Source: JAPLZH01 sp964450345 (GTDB taxonomy: Bacteria; Patescibacteriota; Minisyncoccia; Phycocordibacterales; PALSA-1337). From it: 47,343 bases of DNA. Both the position numbers and the translations under genes were made by a program. The notes under the pieces are model-generated. The model did no database searches. It was not told where the DNA came from and was given only the letters and a program-made list of their open reading frames with translations. Shown here piece by piece: positions 46,824-47,343 of this stretch; position 1 is the first letter of the stretch, and each line of letters begins with the position of its first letter. The stretch covers positions 1 through 47,343 of the forward strand of contig CAYVEL010000006.1 in assembly GCA_964450345.1 (NCBI GenBank). The letters are read 5' to 3'.

Positions 46824-47343
46824 ATGGAATTTTTCTTATGGGTAATTTTGATAGTATTTCTTTTCTATCAAAATTCGCGTATTAAGGGTCTAGAAAAGTT
46901 TTTATCGGGAAAGAGTCTAGATCAAGTTAAGCCGATTATTAATCCTTCGACTAATAATACTTCTGAAGAAAAGACTGTTGGTAATAAAAATGTAGAAGTA
47001 GCTCAGAGTGCAGAGAAGGAATCTATTATTGATAGAGGTATTTCTGCTAGCGACATAATGCCTTCTTCTGAGGATGCCTCAGGAAAACTTTTGGGAAGAA
47101 TTGGTATTGGTGCATTGATTATAGGTATTTCATTCTTCTTGAAATATGCCTTTGATAATAATTGGATTGGCCCAGCAGGAAGGGTGTTTATAGGTATATT
47201 AATTGGAAGTGCATTACTCGCTCTTGGTCAGTGGCTACGTAAGAAATATTTAAGTTTCTCTGATTTATTGATGGGTGGTGGTCTTGTTACTCTATATTTA
47301 TCTATATATTCTGCTTACGCTTTCTATCAGTTGATCGATCCGA
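46824..47343 (+). CDS. DUF2339 family membrane protein, 3' part cut off by window edge
   Basis: The first 173 codons are present. They encode an N-terminal helix (MEFFLWVILIVFLFYQ), a charged linker of about 70 residues, then the DUF2339 core: GKLLGRIGIGALIIGISFFL, then KYAFDNNWIGPAGRVFIGIL, GQWLRKKYLSFSDLLMGGG and a following helix pair. DUF2339 proteins usually have 800 or more residues with over twenty helices; their function is unknown, probably envelope-related. Same operon as the VWA gene (5-bp gap). Confidence 0.9.
   Translation, partial: MEFFLWVILIVFLFYQNSRIKGLEKFLSGKSLDQVKPIINPSTNNTSEEKTVGNKNVEVAQSAEKESIIDRGISASDIMPSSEDASGKLLGRIGIGALIIGISFFLKYAFDNNWIGPAGRVFIGILIGSALLALGQWLRKKYLSFSDLLMGGGLVTLYLSIYSAYAFYQLIDP

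Noticed and set aside
1..47343. CRISPR arrays or intact insertion sequences
   Set aside because: No regularly spaced repeats, no Cas-like proteins, and no intact transposase or integrase gene seen.

Overview
The window looks like part of a Candidate Phyla Radiation (Patescibacteria, Parcubacteria/Nomurabacteria-like) chromosome. The reasons are an AT-rich small-genome style, few Shine-Dalgarno sites, many apparently leaderless genes (an extended -10 box ending 6-8 nt before the start codon), three of four tRNA genes without an encoded CCA, a large share of membrane-anchored or secreted Ser/Thr/Asn-rich surface proteins, and a shortened release factor 2. TGA is used as a stop (prfB, the GT-C glycosyltransferase gene) and RF2 is present, so the code is the standard bacterial one. 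The taxonomic call is inference from style and gene content; there is no rRNA here.

Layout. 1-2700: 3' half of tRNA-Asp, a degenerate copy of its 3' end, a pilin-like gene, a polytopic membrane protein and a CarS-like CDP-lipid synthase. 2700-5730: two tRNA-Thr genes, a slipin, a probable new structured RNA (3684-3824) and a membrane-anchored repeat protein. 5809-16155: a 10-kb surface-protein locus of seven genes: a Ser/Thr-rich secreted protein, a 1328-residue duplicated surface protein, a small secreted protein sharing its C-terminal WxL-like domain, a DUF916-like anchored protein, a dockerin protein and two cohesin-like membrane proteins. 16213-20865: housekeeping prfB-ftsE-ftsX and pyrG. 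20871-23631: membrane proteins, an orphan PemK/MazF-like toxin and a possible minus-strand small RNA. 23702-25960: an orphan gene with an unusual hairpin leader, tRNA-Gln followed by a 22-bp copy of its own 3' end, and gene debris. 25961-30961: nucleotidyltransferase, PurM-like enzyme, HIT protein, EEP-family hydrolase and an ABC exporter.

31000-38000 is accessory-like: single genes, several with higher GC and different codon choice, each with a consensus -35/-10 promoter, a leader often containing short stable hairpins, and a palindromic terminator. It includes a LysA-like decarboxylase next to a DapL-like aminotransferase. 38083-47343 returns to typical CPR content: EngB GTPase, a GT-C glycosyltransferase, a DUF2585 protein, a 1085-residue membrane-anchored transglutaminase-like protein, a Yip1-like membrane protein, a von Willebrand factor A protein and the start of a DUF2339 membrane protein.

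The strongest candidates for something undescribed are (a) the surface locus combining WxL/DUF916-like parts with a cohesin-dockerin pair, (b) the copies of tRNA 3' ends behind two different tRNAs that share the same 13-bp junction, next to a long palindrome, (c) the structured RNA at 3684-3824, and (d) mRNA leaders built from UACG or GAGA tetraloop hairpins in front of orphan genes.
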